From DATFRY01 sp035489015 (lineage in GTDB: Bacteria > Myxococcota_A > Polyangia > Haliangiales > Haliangiaceae): a stretch of DNA of 64,000 bases. Within the stretch, counting starts at the first letter, position 1. The number at the start of each line of letters is the position of its first letter. Made by a program: the position numbers and the translations under genes. Below the pieces are notes generated by a model, which was given only the letters and a program-made list of their open reading frames with translations, searched no databases and was not told the origin of the DNA. Where the stretch lies: positions 13,895-77,894 of the forward strand of contig DATHKR010000243.1 of the NCBI GenBank assembly GCA_035489015.1. Reading direction: 5' to 3'. Positions 16,416 through 27,288 of this stretch are shown piece after piece.

Positions 16416-18728
16416 CTACCGCGAGCCGGGCACGGTGGTCGGGGGAGGAGACACCGCGGGGGGCACGGAGCGGGTCGACGCCGGGGCCGGCGATGTCGCG
16501 GCGGGCGCCGACCGCTTCGACGCGGGCGCGGGTGACGTCGCGGCCGGCGATGCCGCCGCGGGCGATGCTGCGCCGCGCGATGCCGCGGCGGGAGATCCAG
16601 CGCTGGGCGGTGCAGCGGCGGGCGATCCGGCGGTGGGCGGTGCAGCGCCGGGCGATCCGGCGGTGGGCGGTGCAGCGCCGGGCGATCCGGCGGGGCTCGC
16701 GGCGGGCTTTCGACTTCGCGGCTTCGCGGCGCGCGCCGGCCGCTCGCGCCGGCCCTCTCGCTCGCGCAGCGGCATGACGGTCATCTCGGCGGGCAGCATC
16801 GAGCGCACCACCGGTTGAGGACTTCCGGCCAGCTCGAACGCGGCGGCGGGCAGGCCCACCACCGTCGGCGCCGCGGCGTCACTGGCGCGGCGGACGGGCA
16901 CGCGGCGCACCGCGCGCGATGCGCCCGGGTTCGCGTCGGCGCGAGCAGCGGCGTCGGCGCCAGGGCGCCCGCGACCCACCACCACGGCCGCGATGAGCAC
17001 GCCGGCCAGCGCGACCGCGGCGGCCACGATCACCGGAGCGATCGTCCGGCGGCCCAGCGGCGGCACCCGGTCGGTCCGGGTTCGCGCGAAGTAGGGGTTG
17101 AAGGACGGCGCGGCCCGCTTCGGGCTCGACTCGGTCCGGGCCGGCGCGGCCGCCGCGGCGATCGCCGTCGCCGATGACGGCGCCGCCGCGGCGTCGTCGG
17201 CCTCGGCGGTAGGCTGCGCGACGCTGGTCGCCGACGGGGAGCGCCACGAGTAGGGAACCCCGCGCCCGCGCCGACGGTACGCGCCGTTGCGCCGCGGCGG
17301 GGCAGAGGTGATCTCGGTCGACGCGGCTGGCTCCGCCGCGGCGGCCGGCTCCGCCGCGGCCTCGGCCTCGGTCTCGGCAGGAGAACTGGTCGAGGTGCCC
17401 GGCTCGCCCGCGTCGGCGGTCGGCTCGCGGTCGGCAGCAGCCGCGGCGGCGGCGTCCGCTTCGACGCCCGCGGCGGCTCGATTGCTCTCGGCGGCTCGAT
17501 TGCTCTCGGCGGCTCGATTGCTCTCGGCGGCTCGATCTTCGTCGGCAGCCGATACGGTCTCGGCGGTCGGCTGGCGGTCGGCGGCGGCTCCTGTCGCGGC
17601 GTCCGGTTCGACCGCACCGGTGGCCGGTTCGCTCTCGGCAGCCCATGCCCCGTCGGCGCCCGGTCCATCCTCGGCGGCTCGATCGCTCTCGGCGGCTCGA
17701 TCGCTCTCGGCAGCTCGATCGCTCTCGGCAGCTCGATCGTTCTCGGCGGCCCATGCCGCGTCGGCGCCGGGTCCGTCCTCGGCGGCCCATGCCGGCTCGG
17801 CGGCTCGATCGCTCTCGGCGGCTCGGTCGTTCTCGGCGGCCCATGCCCCGTCGGCGCCCGGTCCGTCCTCGGCGGCCCGTTCGCTCTCGGCGGCTCGATC
17901 GCTCTCGGCGGCCCATGCCCCGTCGGCGGCCGGCTCCCCCGCACCCGATTCTGTCGGCGTGCCCGGTTCGGCGACGACGTCGGCGGCCAGCCTGCTCCAG
18001 GCGGCCGATACGCTCGCGGCGCTCGGCTCGATTCCGGCGCTCGCGGCCGCTGCCGCGTCGTCCCACTCCACCGGCGGGGGTGGCCTGACGACGCGGGCCG
18101 CCGGATCGTCATCGAAGGTGAGCGTGTCGGCGATCGACTCGGTCGCGCGCGGCATGCGCGGCGGCGCGCTCCTGACCGTGACCTCGGTGGAGCTCGGGGT
18201 CACGGCGTTCACCGGCGCGGGCTCGTGGCTCGTCGGTGGCGTGGCGGGCTGGTCGGCGGTCTCGATCAGCGCTCGCTGCTCCGCAGCTCGCGCTCGCTCC
18301 TCGGCCTCGGTCAGCCGGGCCTGGAGCTGAGCGACCAGCTCGGCCGAGCGCCGCTCGAGCTCGTGCCGCTCTCGCTCCGCCTCTCGCCGTTCTCGCTCCG
18401 CCTCTCGGCGCGCGGCGGCTCGCGCCTGTTCCGCTGCGGCTTCGGCGGCCTGCTGCATCTCGTGGTGGCGGCGGGTCGCCTCGGCTCGCGCTCGGGCGGC
18501 CGGCTCGTCGCTGAGGCGCCAGTCCTCCATGGCGACCAGGGTCGCGTTGGCCCGCGCGATGAAGTCCTCCAGCGAGCGCTCGACCTCGCTCCCCTCGGGC
18601 GGGATCGTCCCGGCCGCGCGGCGCAGCGCCGACGGGCGCGCTCCCTCGACCGCCAGCGGCTCGCCTGGCTCGACGGCTGCGCGTTCACCCGCACCCGCAC
18701 CCGCGCCACCGTTGCTCTCGACGGACAT
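16416..18728 (-). CDS. Repeat-rich single-pass membrane protein, function unknown
   Basis: 770 residues, not recognised. Residues about 45-165 are a long charged coiled coil rich in Ala, Glu and Arg. Residues about 260-430 consist of hexapeptide copies of the AESDRA/AESNRA type, grouped with longer modules containing ADGAWAAE and EDGPGAD. A single hydrophobic helix (IAPVIVAAAVALAGVLIAAVVVG) lies near residue 570. The C-terminus is a Ser/Pro/Ala/Gly tail with decapeptide repeats (GSPGAAPPTA). There is no signal peptide, so the coil and repeats are probably cytoplasmic and the Pro-rich tail extracytoplasmic, possibly spanning the cell wall in a TonB/TolA manner. ATG 18728 is the first start. 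The gene stands alone between convergent and divergent neighbours. Confidence 0.7.
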   Translation of the reverse strand: MSVESNGGAGAGAGERAAVEPGEPLAVEGARPSALRRAAGTIPPEGSEVERSLEDFIARANATLVAMEDWRLSDEPAARARAEATRRHHEMQQAAEAAAEQARAAARREAERERREAERERHELERRSAELVAQLQARLTEAEERARAAEQRALIETADQPATPPTSHEPAPVNAVTPSSTEVTVRSAPPRMPRATESIADTLTFDDDPAARVVRPPPPVEWDDAAAAASAGIEPSAASVSAAWSRLAADVVAEPGTPTESGAGEPAADGAWAAESDRAAESERAAEDGPGADGAWAAENDRAAESDRAAEPAWAAEDGPGADAAWAAENDRAAESDRAAESDRAAESDRAAEDGPGADGAWAAESEPATGAVEPDAATGAAADRQPTAETVSAADEDRAAESNRAAESNRAAESNRAAAGVEADAAAAAAADREPTADAGEPGTSTSSPAETEAEAAAEPAAAAEPAASTEITSAPPRRNGAYRRRGRGVPYSWRSPSATSVAQPTAEADDAAAAPSSATAIAAAAAPARTESSPKRAAPSFNPYFARTRTDRVPPLGRRTIAPVIVAAAVALAGVLIAAVVVGRGRPGADAAARADANPGASRAVRRVPVRRASDAAAPTVVGLPAAAFELAGSPQPVVRSMLPAEMTVMPLREREGRRERPARAAKPRSRKPAASPAGSPGAAPPTAGSPGAAPPTAGSPAAAPPSAGSPAAASRGAASPAAASPAATSPAPASKRSAPAATSPAPASTRSVPPAVSPPPTTVPGSR
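16591..16695. repeat. 30-bp tandem repeat encoding Pro/Ala/Ser decapeptides
   Basis: Two identical 30-bp units (16621-16650 and 16651-16680) flanked by an imperfect copy (16591-16620) and a partial copy. They encode the decapeptide repeats in the extracytoplasmic tail of the repeat-rich membrane protein. Such arrays change copy number by slippage. Confidence 0.8.
17471..17925. repeat. 18-bp tandem repeats and longer modules encoding AESDRA-type hexapeptides
   Basis: Three identical 18-bp units lie at 17481-17498, 17499-17516 and 17517-17534. A second block from about 17671 has several near-identical units mixed with four copies of a longer module (near 17641, 17751, 17841 and 17908). All stay in frame within the repeat-rich membrane protein gene. 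Confidence 0.8.
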
Positions 18729-18977
18729 CGACGGTCTTGTCTCCGCAGGTGCGCCCGGCTGCCCACCGTCCGTCCCGACCTGCGACGGCGCAGCTTAGCA
18801 CCACTGCGCCGGATCTGGACGGAGCCCGACGGACGACGGCCGGGGGCAGCGCCGCCGCGACGCAGCCAGTCGTGGATCGGCCGCGAGAGCGATCGACTCG
18901 AGGGCGGGCCCAGGTCGCCTGCCTCCCGCAATTTCCCGAAAAACGCGACTCCGACGGCCGCGATGGAACCAGCGAGA

Positions 18978-19005
18978 TTGACTGCAGGTCGCAGCTCGCT
19001 ACCAT
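18978..19005 (+). promoter_or_regulatory. Candidate promoter of the RlmI-like methyltransferase
   Basis: TTGACT (18978-18983), 16-nt spacer, TACCAT (19000-19005), ending 11 nt before the ATG at 19017. The rest of the 288-nt divergent gap (18729-19016) shows no gene. Confidence 0.35.
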
Positions 19006-19016
19006 GCCCCCGCTCC

Positions 19017-20297
<1,281 letters not shown>

Positions 20298-20309
20298 GGC
20301 CGCCCTCGG

Positions 20310-21737
<1,428 letters not shown>

Positions 21738-21805
21738 CGAGTAGCTCTCCGCCCCAAACCGCGGGGCCGTGGGTTCTACGCGAAAACATTGTAATCACAA
21801 ATCGC

Positions 21806-21835
21806 TTGCTTCAGTCGGTGAGTCCCGCGTAGAAA
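21806..21835 (+). promoter_or_regulatory. Candidate promoter of the 5'-nucleotidase operon
   Basis: TTGCTT (21806-21811), 18-nt spacer, TAGAAA (21830-21835), ending 11 nt before the ATG. The AAAGG inside this box could instead act as a Shine-Dalgarno, so the call is tentative. Confidence 0.3.
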
Positions 21836-21846
21836 GGCCCCTCGAA

Positions 21847-23700
21847 ATGGCGAGCTGTCTTTCACGCCGTGGCCGCGCAGTAGCGCTGGCCTTCGTCGGC
21901 GCCGGCGCGCTGGCCGCCAGCTGCACCGTGACGCGCGACGCTCCCAACCTCGTCGGTCAGGACGTGCGCCTGACCGTCATCCACACCGCGGACATCCACT
22001 CGCGGTTGTTCCCGTACACGTTCATCCCCAACCGCACCGACCGCGACTTCGGCCTCCTGGCCGAGAACGGTCCGTTCGGCGGCGCCGCCCGCATCTCGAC
22101 CATCATCAAGCGCGAGCGTCACAACGCCGGGCGCTCGCTGTGGCTCGACTCGGGTGACTCCTTCCAGGGCGCGCCCATCTTCAACATGTTCAAGGGCGAG
22201 GCCGAGATGCGTGCCCTCAGCATGATGGGGCTGGACGCGGCGGTGGTCGGTAACCACGAGTTCGACCTCGGCACCAAGAACCTCTTCTACCAGGCCGACA
22301 ACTGGGCCCGCTTCCAGCTGCTCGCGGCCAACTACCTGTTCGAGGATCCACCCAGCCCGGGTGATCGCTCGCTGCGCGACGTGGTCAAGCCGTACGTCAT
22401 CTTCGACGTCGACGGGCTCAAGGTCGGCGTCATCGGGATGGGCAACTGGTCGTCGATGACCGGCATCTTCGAGGGGGGCAACTCCCTGGGTGTGCGGCCG
22501 CTCGAGGACGGCGAGGTGGTCGAGGAATACGTCCGCCTGCTCCGCCCGGTGGTCGACGTGGTCGTCCTGGCCAGCCACCTCGGCCTCGACGAGGACGAGG
22601 GCCTGGCCTCCGGCGAGATCGAGCAGGACCAGAACGAGTCGCTGCCGCTGGCCGGGGTGGACGTGGTCCTCGGCGGGCACCTCCACATCGTGCTCAACCC
22701 GCCCAAGACCATCCGCAACGACGACCTCGGCCACGAGTCGGTGCTCATCCACTCCGGCGCGTTCGCCAAGTACGTCGGCCGGCTCGACCTGGTCGTCCAC
22801 GTCGGCGAGGACAACGGCGACCCGACCCGGCGCAGCAAGGTCACCGCGTACTCGTTCAAGACCATCCCGGTCGACTCCACCATCCCGGACGACCCGGAGG
22901 TGACCGAGCTCCTGTGGCCGTACTCGGTCGCGCTCAACCGCGAGATCGATCTCAACGGGGTCCTGGCCTACGTGGACACGGCGGGCGACGAGAAGGTGGT
23001 CCGCAACGACCCGACCGGCGGCGACTCGCAGCTCGGCAACCTGGTCGCGCGCGCCATGCAGCTGCGCACCGGCATCGAGGCGGAGATCGGCATCACCAAC
23101 TCGCTCGGCATCCGCGCCGACTTCGAGAAGGGGCCGCTCACCGTCGAGCAGATGTTCAACGTCTTCCCGTTCGAGAACTCGATCACGGTGATCTACCTGT
23201 CCGGCTCGGAGATCCAGGAGACGCTGGACTTCGTGTCGCGCAAGTCGGCCGAGCGCGGCTGCCGGGCCCAGGCCCAGGTCTCCGGCATCACCTTCGACAT
23301 GGTGTGCAGCGGCGACTGCCCGGGCGGGGCCAGCGCGTGCGCCAGGAACGTCTACCTGGGCGACGACTGTCGCAACGGCGACCCCAACGGCCCGATCGAT
23401 CCGGAGGCGTGCGCGCCGCTCGAGCCGATCGGCCTGTACAAGGTCGCGGTCAACGACTACATCGCGCGCGGCGGCTCCGGCTTCGACGTGCTGAAGCGCA
23501 ACACCTCGAAGCAGTTCACCACCATCTCGCTGCGCGACGCGCTGGTCGACTACATGCGCCAGCAGCCGGCCTGCGGCGAGGACATCATCGACATCTCCGA
23601 TCCTGGCCGCGCCACCGTCCGCGAGCGGTGGGGCGCGGTCGCCTGTCTCAACAACACGGTCGAGCCGCACGATGGACGCATCAGGCCGGTCTTCGAGTAG
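21847..23700 (+). CDS. 5'-nucleotidase/UDP-sugar hydrolase family lipoprotein
   Basis: A 617-residue secreted enzyme. The N-terminus has a signal peptide ending in LAASC, a lipobox-like cleavage site. The metallophosphoesterase domain shows VIHTADIHSR, DSGDSFQGAP, VGNHEFDLG and GGHLHI, the dimetal ligand set. The C-terminal 5'-nucleotidase domain (ITNSLGIRADFEKGPLTVEQMFNVFPFEN) binds substrate and closes over the metal site. The family releases phosphate from extracellular nucleotides or hydrolyses UDP-sugars. Several extra cysteines near residues 475-520 suggest disulfides. ATG 21847 is preceded by AAAGG. It overlaps the next lipoprotein gene by 29 nt, so they form an operon with the outer-membrane protein further on. 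Confidence 0.9.
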   Translation: MASCLSRRGRAVALAFVGAGALAASCTVTRDAPNLVGQDVRLTVIHTADIHSRLFPYTFIPNRTDRDFGLLAENGPFGGAARISTIIKRERHNAGRSLWLDSGDSFQGAPIFNMFKGEAEMRALSMMGLDAAVVGNHEFDLGTKNLFYQADNWARFQLLAANYLFEDPPSPGDRSLRDVVKPYVIFDVDGLKVGVIGMGNWSSMTGIFEGGNSLGVRPLEDGEVVEEYVRLLRPVVDVVVLASHLGLDEDEGLASGEIEQDQNESLPLAGVDVVLGGHLHIVLNPPKTIRNDDLGHESVLIHSGAFAKYVGRLDLVVHVGEDNGDPTRRSKVTAYSFKTIPVDSTIPDDPEVTELLWPYSVALNREIDLNGVLAYVDTAGDEKVVRNDPTGGDSQLGNLVARAMQLRTGIEAEIGITNSLGIRADFEKGPLTVEQMFNVFPFENSITVIYLSGSEIQETLDFVSRKSAERGCRAQAQVSGITFDMVCSGDCPGGASACARNVYLGDDCRNGDPNGPIDPEACAPLEPIGLYKVAVNDYIARGGSGFDVLKRNTSKQFTTISLRDALVDYMRQQPACGEDIIDISDPGRATVRERWGAVACLNNTVEPHDGRIRPVFE

Positions 23701-24853
23701 CCGGCGCCTGTGGTGCGCGGCGGCTGCGCTGGCGATCGCCGGCGCGGCCGGCTGCGTCGACGAGCGCGATCCGATCACCGGGACCACCTCGTTCCGGGTC
23801 GTGCTGGTCAGCCCGGACGATCCCGGCACCGAGGACGATCGGCTGGCCGACGAGGCGCGCGACATCACCGTCCAGCTGACCGCGCTCGACGCCCAGGGCG
23901 AGCCGGACCCGAGCTTCTCCGGCTCGGTCCAGCTCTACGTGCACTACCTGGGCGGCCTCACCCCCGAGCTGGGCACCGAGCCGCTCGACCGCATCGACGT
24001 CGAGGCGGGCGTGTCCGACGAGATCGAGCTCCAGCTGCCGGGCGTGTTCGGCCCGACCTACCTCTGGGTCGAGGACGGGCGCGGGTCGTCGCCGACCTTC
24101 GCGACCGGGGTGTCGCCGACCATCTGGTACCGGGACCCGTTCCTGGCCGACGTGTCGCGCCCGGACGACGAGGCGTCGCTCGACGCGCTGGAGCGCTCGC
24201 CGCTCGAGTTCAAGCAGATCCGGGTCAGTCGATCGCGCTACGGCGCCGACGGCCGCATGGTGGTGACCGGCATCTACTCGCAGGGCTACACGCTCAGCGA
24301 CGTCAGCTGCGCCGAGGGCGGGGCGCCGCCGTGCACCACCGGCGACTACGACTCGGTGTTCGTGTTCAGCTTCAACCGCCCGCTCGGCGAGGGGACCGGT
24401 CCGATCGAGATCGGCGACGTCATCGAGGTGCTGACCGGCGGCATGAGCGAGTTCAACGGCCTCACCGAGGTCAACTTCCCCGAGAGCTTCGTCGCCGAGG
24501 GGCAGCGCGACGCCGACCGGGTGCCCGAGCCGACCGTCATCCAGCCGGAGTGGCTGGGCACCCGCATCGAGATGGAGCGGGCCGAGGCCAGCGTGGTCGC
24601 GATCGAAGGCGCCACCGTGTGCGAGCTGGACGGCGACTACGACATGTACTCGCAGTGGAAGCTCGACATCGGCAGCGGCTGCGGTGATGCGGTCAACGTC
24701 ATCACCCAGGGCCAGGTCAACGACTTCAGCCCGGCCGACTACGTCGGTCAGGTGCTTCCGCGGGTGGTGGGGACCCTGCGCCCGGTCAACATCGGAAGCT
24801 TCGACGTCTGGATCATCTATCCGCGCACGGCAGAGGACGTTTCCCTGCCCTGA
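23672..24853 (+). CDS. Lipoprotein of unknown function
   Basis: A 393-residue protein with an Arg-containing N-region, hydrophobic core and lipobox AGAAGC (Cys near residue 28), so an envelope lipoprotein. The mature part is predicted beta-rich: an Ig-like or big-domain first half (TVQLTALDAQGEPDPSFSGSVQLYV), then an unrecognised region with paired cysteines (CAEGGAPPC; CELDGDY...CGDAV). The start overlaps the nucleotidase stop by 29 nt, implying translational coupling. The following outer-membrane protein suggests that the three proteins act at one envelope complex, perhaps uptake of a product released by the nucleotidase. Function otherwise unknown. Confidence 0.78.
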   Translation: MDASGRSSSSRRLWCAAAALAIAGAAGCVDERDPITGTTSFRVVLVSPDDPGTEDDRLADEARDITVQLTALDAQGEPDPSFSGSVQLYVHYLGGLTPELGTEPLDRIDVEAGVSDEIELQLPGVFGPTYLWVEDGRGSSPTFATGVSPTIWYRDPFLADVSRPDDEASLDALERSPLEFKQIRVSRSRYGADGRMVVTGIYSQGYTLSDVSCAEGGAPPCTTGDYDSVFVFSFNRPLGEGTGPIEIGDVIEVLTGGMSEFNGLTEVNFPESFVAEGQRDADRVPEPTVIQPEWLGTRIEMERAEASVVAIEGATVCELDGDYDMYSQWKLDIGSGCGDAVNVITQGQVNDFSPADYVGQVLPRVVGTLRPVNIGSFDVWIIYPRTAEDVSLP

Positions 24854-24899
24854 GCCGGCCCCGAGCCGATCGCCCCCCCTCGACCCTGGACCGAACGCG

Positions 24900-26660
24900 A
24901 TGAAGCGCTGGCTATTCGTCCCTCCTGCGTTGCTCCTCCTGACCGCGCCGAGCGGGCGTGCCGCGGCGCAACAGCCGTCGGCGCCGCCCGCCACCGGCGC
25001 GCAGCCGGCGCCCGCGCAACCCGCGCCTGCGCCCGCGCCGGCCCCGACCTCGCCGACCACGCCGCAGGAGACCCCGGCGCCGACCGCGCAGCCGACCTCG
25101 CCGGGCGAGGCGCCGACCAGCGAGCCGGTCCCGGCCGACAGCTCGTCGGAGCCGGCCCTGCCGGCCGCGCCGGCCGCGACCCCGCCCCCGGACGAGGTGG
25201 TCAACCGCGGACCGGGCGGACAGTCCGGCTTCGTCGACATCCGCCTCAACCTCACCCTGACCAACGAGAACGTGTTCGCCGAGCCGGGCGAGACGATCCC
25301 GAGCGTGCCGGGCTGGCGGTTCGGGCGGCCCAACTCGCTGGGGACCCTGTTCTTCGACAACTACGACACGCGCTTCTCCGGCTACGAGACGCTGTCGCAC
25401 GCCGTTCTCTACAAGAACTACAACCGGGCCGAGTGGGAGGTCGAGGGCGCGCTGGTGCTGCGCATCAACGACCTGGCCGAGCGCTCGATCGACCTCAGCG
25501 ACGCCGGCTCCTACGTCCGGGTGGCGCGCTGGACCGACCCGACCCGCAAGAAGAAGGAGCTGGTCTCGCTGACCGCGTTCCCGACCTCGAGCGACCGGTT
25601 CCGGCTGGGCTACAGCTGGCGCCTTTCGTGGGGCGGCTCGCCCGAGTACCAGCGCAGCCGCGCGGCGGTGCCGGGGGTGAAGCTGCAGTGGGAGAACGAG
25701 CGGGTCTACGCCTACGTCGGCGCGAAGTCGGCGGTGGTGCTCGACCGGTCGACCGCCGAGGAAGAGGCGGTGGTGGCGGTCCTGGCCGGCGGCGGCGTGG
25801 ACGTCACCGACATGCTGCGGGTCGAGGCCAACGGCGGCTACTTCGATCGCGGCGGCAACGAGCTGCAGGACGTCATCACCGAGAAGGTTCGCCTGTACGG
25901 CGGCTCGGTCCAGGTGGCGCTGCACAAGAACGAGCCGGTGACCTCGTCGGTGGACTACAAGCTCTACCGCAACGACCCGGAGCGCGCGTACCACATCTTC
26001 GCCACCGAGGAGTACCCGGGCGGCCTCAGCTGGCTGGTCGCGGCCGAGGCCACCGCGCTGGGCCAGACGCTGAAGGATCCGGAGGTCTCGGGCGGCACCA
26101 AGGTGCAGCTCGGCCTGGCCGGCGACATCAACACGCGCGTGAAGTACAACCGGTCGAGGTTCCGCCTGGACCTCCAGTACCGCGACCTGGCCTTCATCCT
26201 CCACGCCACGCCGTCGCTGCCGACCTACTCCGACTTCCCGCCCCAGTACGAGCGGACCGGCAACTTCTTCGCCGCGGTCGGGGCCGACCAGAACTTCGCC
26301 GGCACCGGCCTGACGCTCGGCCTCATCGCCGGCGTCGACATGCCGGCCACGCTCAAGACCCCGACTGGATCGATCCCGGGCGACATGGTGGAGGGGAACG
26401 GCGAGTCGACCGCGGTGGTGCGCAACGAGGGCGACATCACGGTGTTGCCGCCGGGCGAGGACGCGCTGCCCCAGCTGGCCCTCAAGCTCACCAGCCGGCT
26501 CGACTTCGCCGAGTCGTTCGCCGCGCTGACCGACATCTATTACACGCGCGATCCCAACCAGACCCGCCTGGTCCGCAACGACCCGGAGGCGCCGCTTCGC
26601 CGCGAGTTCGGCGAGTTCAACCAGCTCGGCTTCAACTTCACCCTGCAGGCGAAGTTCTAG
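24900..26660 (+). CDS. Outer-membrane protein with Pro/Ala-rich N-terminal linker
   Basis: About 586 residues. The signal peptide (KRWLFVPPALLLLTAPSG, cut near AAAQ) is followed by a roughly 80-residue Pro/Ala/Thr linker that may cross the periplasm. From about residue 105 on, the sequence alternates in beta-strand style (SGFVDIRLNLTLTNENVF) and ends in Leu-Gln-Ala-Lys-Phe, with the C-terminal Phe of BAM substrates. Not recognised as a known porin or TonB receptor; no plug domain is seen. It follows the lipoprotein gene by 46 nt. Likely a barrel partner of the nucleotidase and lipoprotein. Confidence 0.72.
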   Translation: MKRWLFVPPALLLLTAPSGRAAAQQPSAPPATGAQPAPAQPAPAPAPAPTSPTTPQETPAPTAQPTSPGEAPTSEPVPADSSSEPALPAAPAATPPPDEVVNRGPGGQSGFVDIRLNLTLTNENVFAEPGETIPSVPGWRFGRPNSLGTLFFDNYDTRFSGYETLSHAVLYKNYNRAEWEVEGALVLRINDLAERSIDLSDAGSYVRVARWTDPTRKKKELVSLTAFPTSSDRFRLGYSWRLSWGGSPEYQRSRAAVPGVKLQWENERVYAYVGAKSAVVLDRSTAEEEAVVAVLAGGGVDVTDMLRVEANGGYFDRGGNELQDVITEKVRLYGGSVQVALHKNEPVTSSVDYKLYRNDPERAYHIFATEEYPGGLSWLVAAEATALGQTLKDPEVSGGTKVQLGLAGDINTRVKYNRSRFRLDLQYRDLAFILHATPSLPTYSDFPPQYERTGNFFAAVGADQNFAGTGLTLGLIAGVDMPATLKTPTGSIPGDMVEGNGESTAVVRNEGDITVLPPGEDALPQLALKLTSRLDFAESFAALTDIYYTRDPNQTRLVRNDPEAPLRREFGEFNQLGFNFTLQAKF

Positions 26661-26681
26661 TCGCTCGGCGCGGTCGCCCGG

Positions 26682-26703
26682 CCGGCTGGCCGCGGCCAGC
26701 CGG
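26682..26703. terminator. Strong hairpin between convergent genes
   Basis: CCGGCTGGCC, 2 nt, GGCCAGCCGG: a perfect 10-bp inverted repeat in the 56-nt gap between the outer-membrane protein gene and the opposing lipoprotein gene. No U-tract; likely bidirectional transcription end or 3'-end stabiliser. Confidence 0.5.
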
Positions 26704-26716
26704 GCGTCGGGCGTGT

Positions 26717-27247
26717 CTACAGCCCGCCGAGCTCGTCGATCACTCCCTGGATCCCCTCTTCCTGCTCGTGGGCCGACTGGACCACCGCGTCGGCGTACGC
26801 CTGCGAGAATTCGGGCTCACCCGGCTGCGGCGGGTGCTTGGGCGGCGGCTGGCCGATCGATCCGCCGATGCCCCAGGTGGTGCCGGACGGATCCTCGTGC
26901 GTGTTCCAGCCCTGCGCCAGGCCTTCCATGTAGTCGCCGAACCGATCCTTGCGCGCGCGGTGGATGTAGAGCACGCGGCCGTCGCCGACGCCCCAGGCGT
27001 AGAAGGTGGCGCTGCTGTCGCCCTGGGTGAGGAGCGTCTGCAGGTGATGGATGCCGGGCGGGAAGTACTGGCTCGGCGTGGTCCGGTCGGACCAGTTCGT
27101 GATGGCCGGGATGTCGCAGCCGATGCAAGGGGCGCTCGCCTCGGCGGTGGTGAGCTCGCCCGGTCTGGACGGATCTTCCATCGACACGCAGCCGGTCACG
27201 AGCAGGGCGGCCAGCGGGCCGAGGACGAGCGGGAGACATCGACGCAT
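26717..27247 (-). CDS. Small lipoprotein downstream of the sigma/anti-sigma-CHAT pair
   Basis: A 176-residue lipoprotein: RRCLPLVLGPLAALLVTGC gives a lipobox with Cys near residue 20. The mature part has a CIGCDIP motif, a globular core (ATFYAWGVGDGRVLYIHRARKD), a Pro-rich loop (PPPKHPPQPGEPE) and an acidic helical tail. Not recognised. ATG is preceded by AAAGGAG, a strong ribosome-binding site. It lies 41 nt after the CHAT-protein gene on the same strand, so it is probably cotranscribed with the sigma factor and the anti-sigma protease. If the CHAT domain is periplasmic, this lipoprotein is a reasonable substrate or sensor candidate; that is inference. Confidence 0.8.
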   Translation of the reverse strand: MRRCLPLVLGPLAALLVTGCVSMEDPSRPGELTTAEASAPCIGCDIPAITNWSDRTTPSQYFPPGIHHLQTLLTQGDSSATFYAWGVGDGRVLYIHRARKDRFGDYMEGLAQGWNTHEDPSGTTWGIGGSIGQPPPKHPPQPGEPEFSQAYADAVVQSAHEQEEGIQGVIDELGGL

Positions 27248-27288
27248 CACGCGACTCCTTTCGATTTCGATTTCACGCACGAAGACGC

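Noticed and set aside
17471..17925. Regular repeats that could suggest a CRISPR array
   Set aside because: Units are 18 bp without unique spacers and stay in frame, encoding hexapeptides within one protein.
17287..18330. 347-codon open frame opposite the repeat-rich membrane protein
   Set aside because: It is the mirror of the repeats (Ser/Ala runs) and lacks a credible start signal; the minus-strand frame has coil, membrane helix and a sensible topology.
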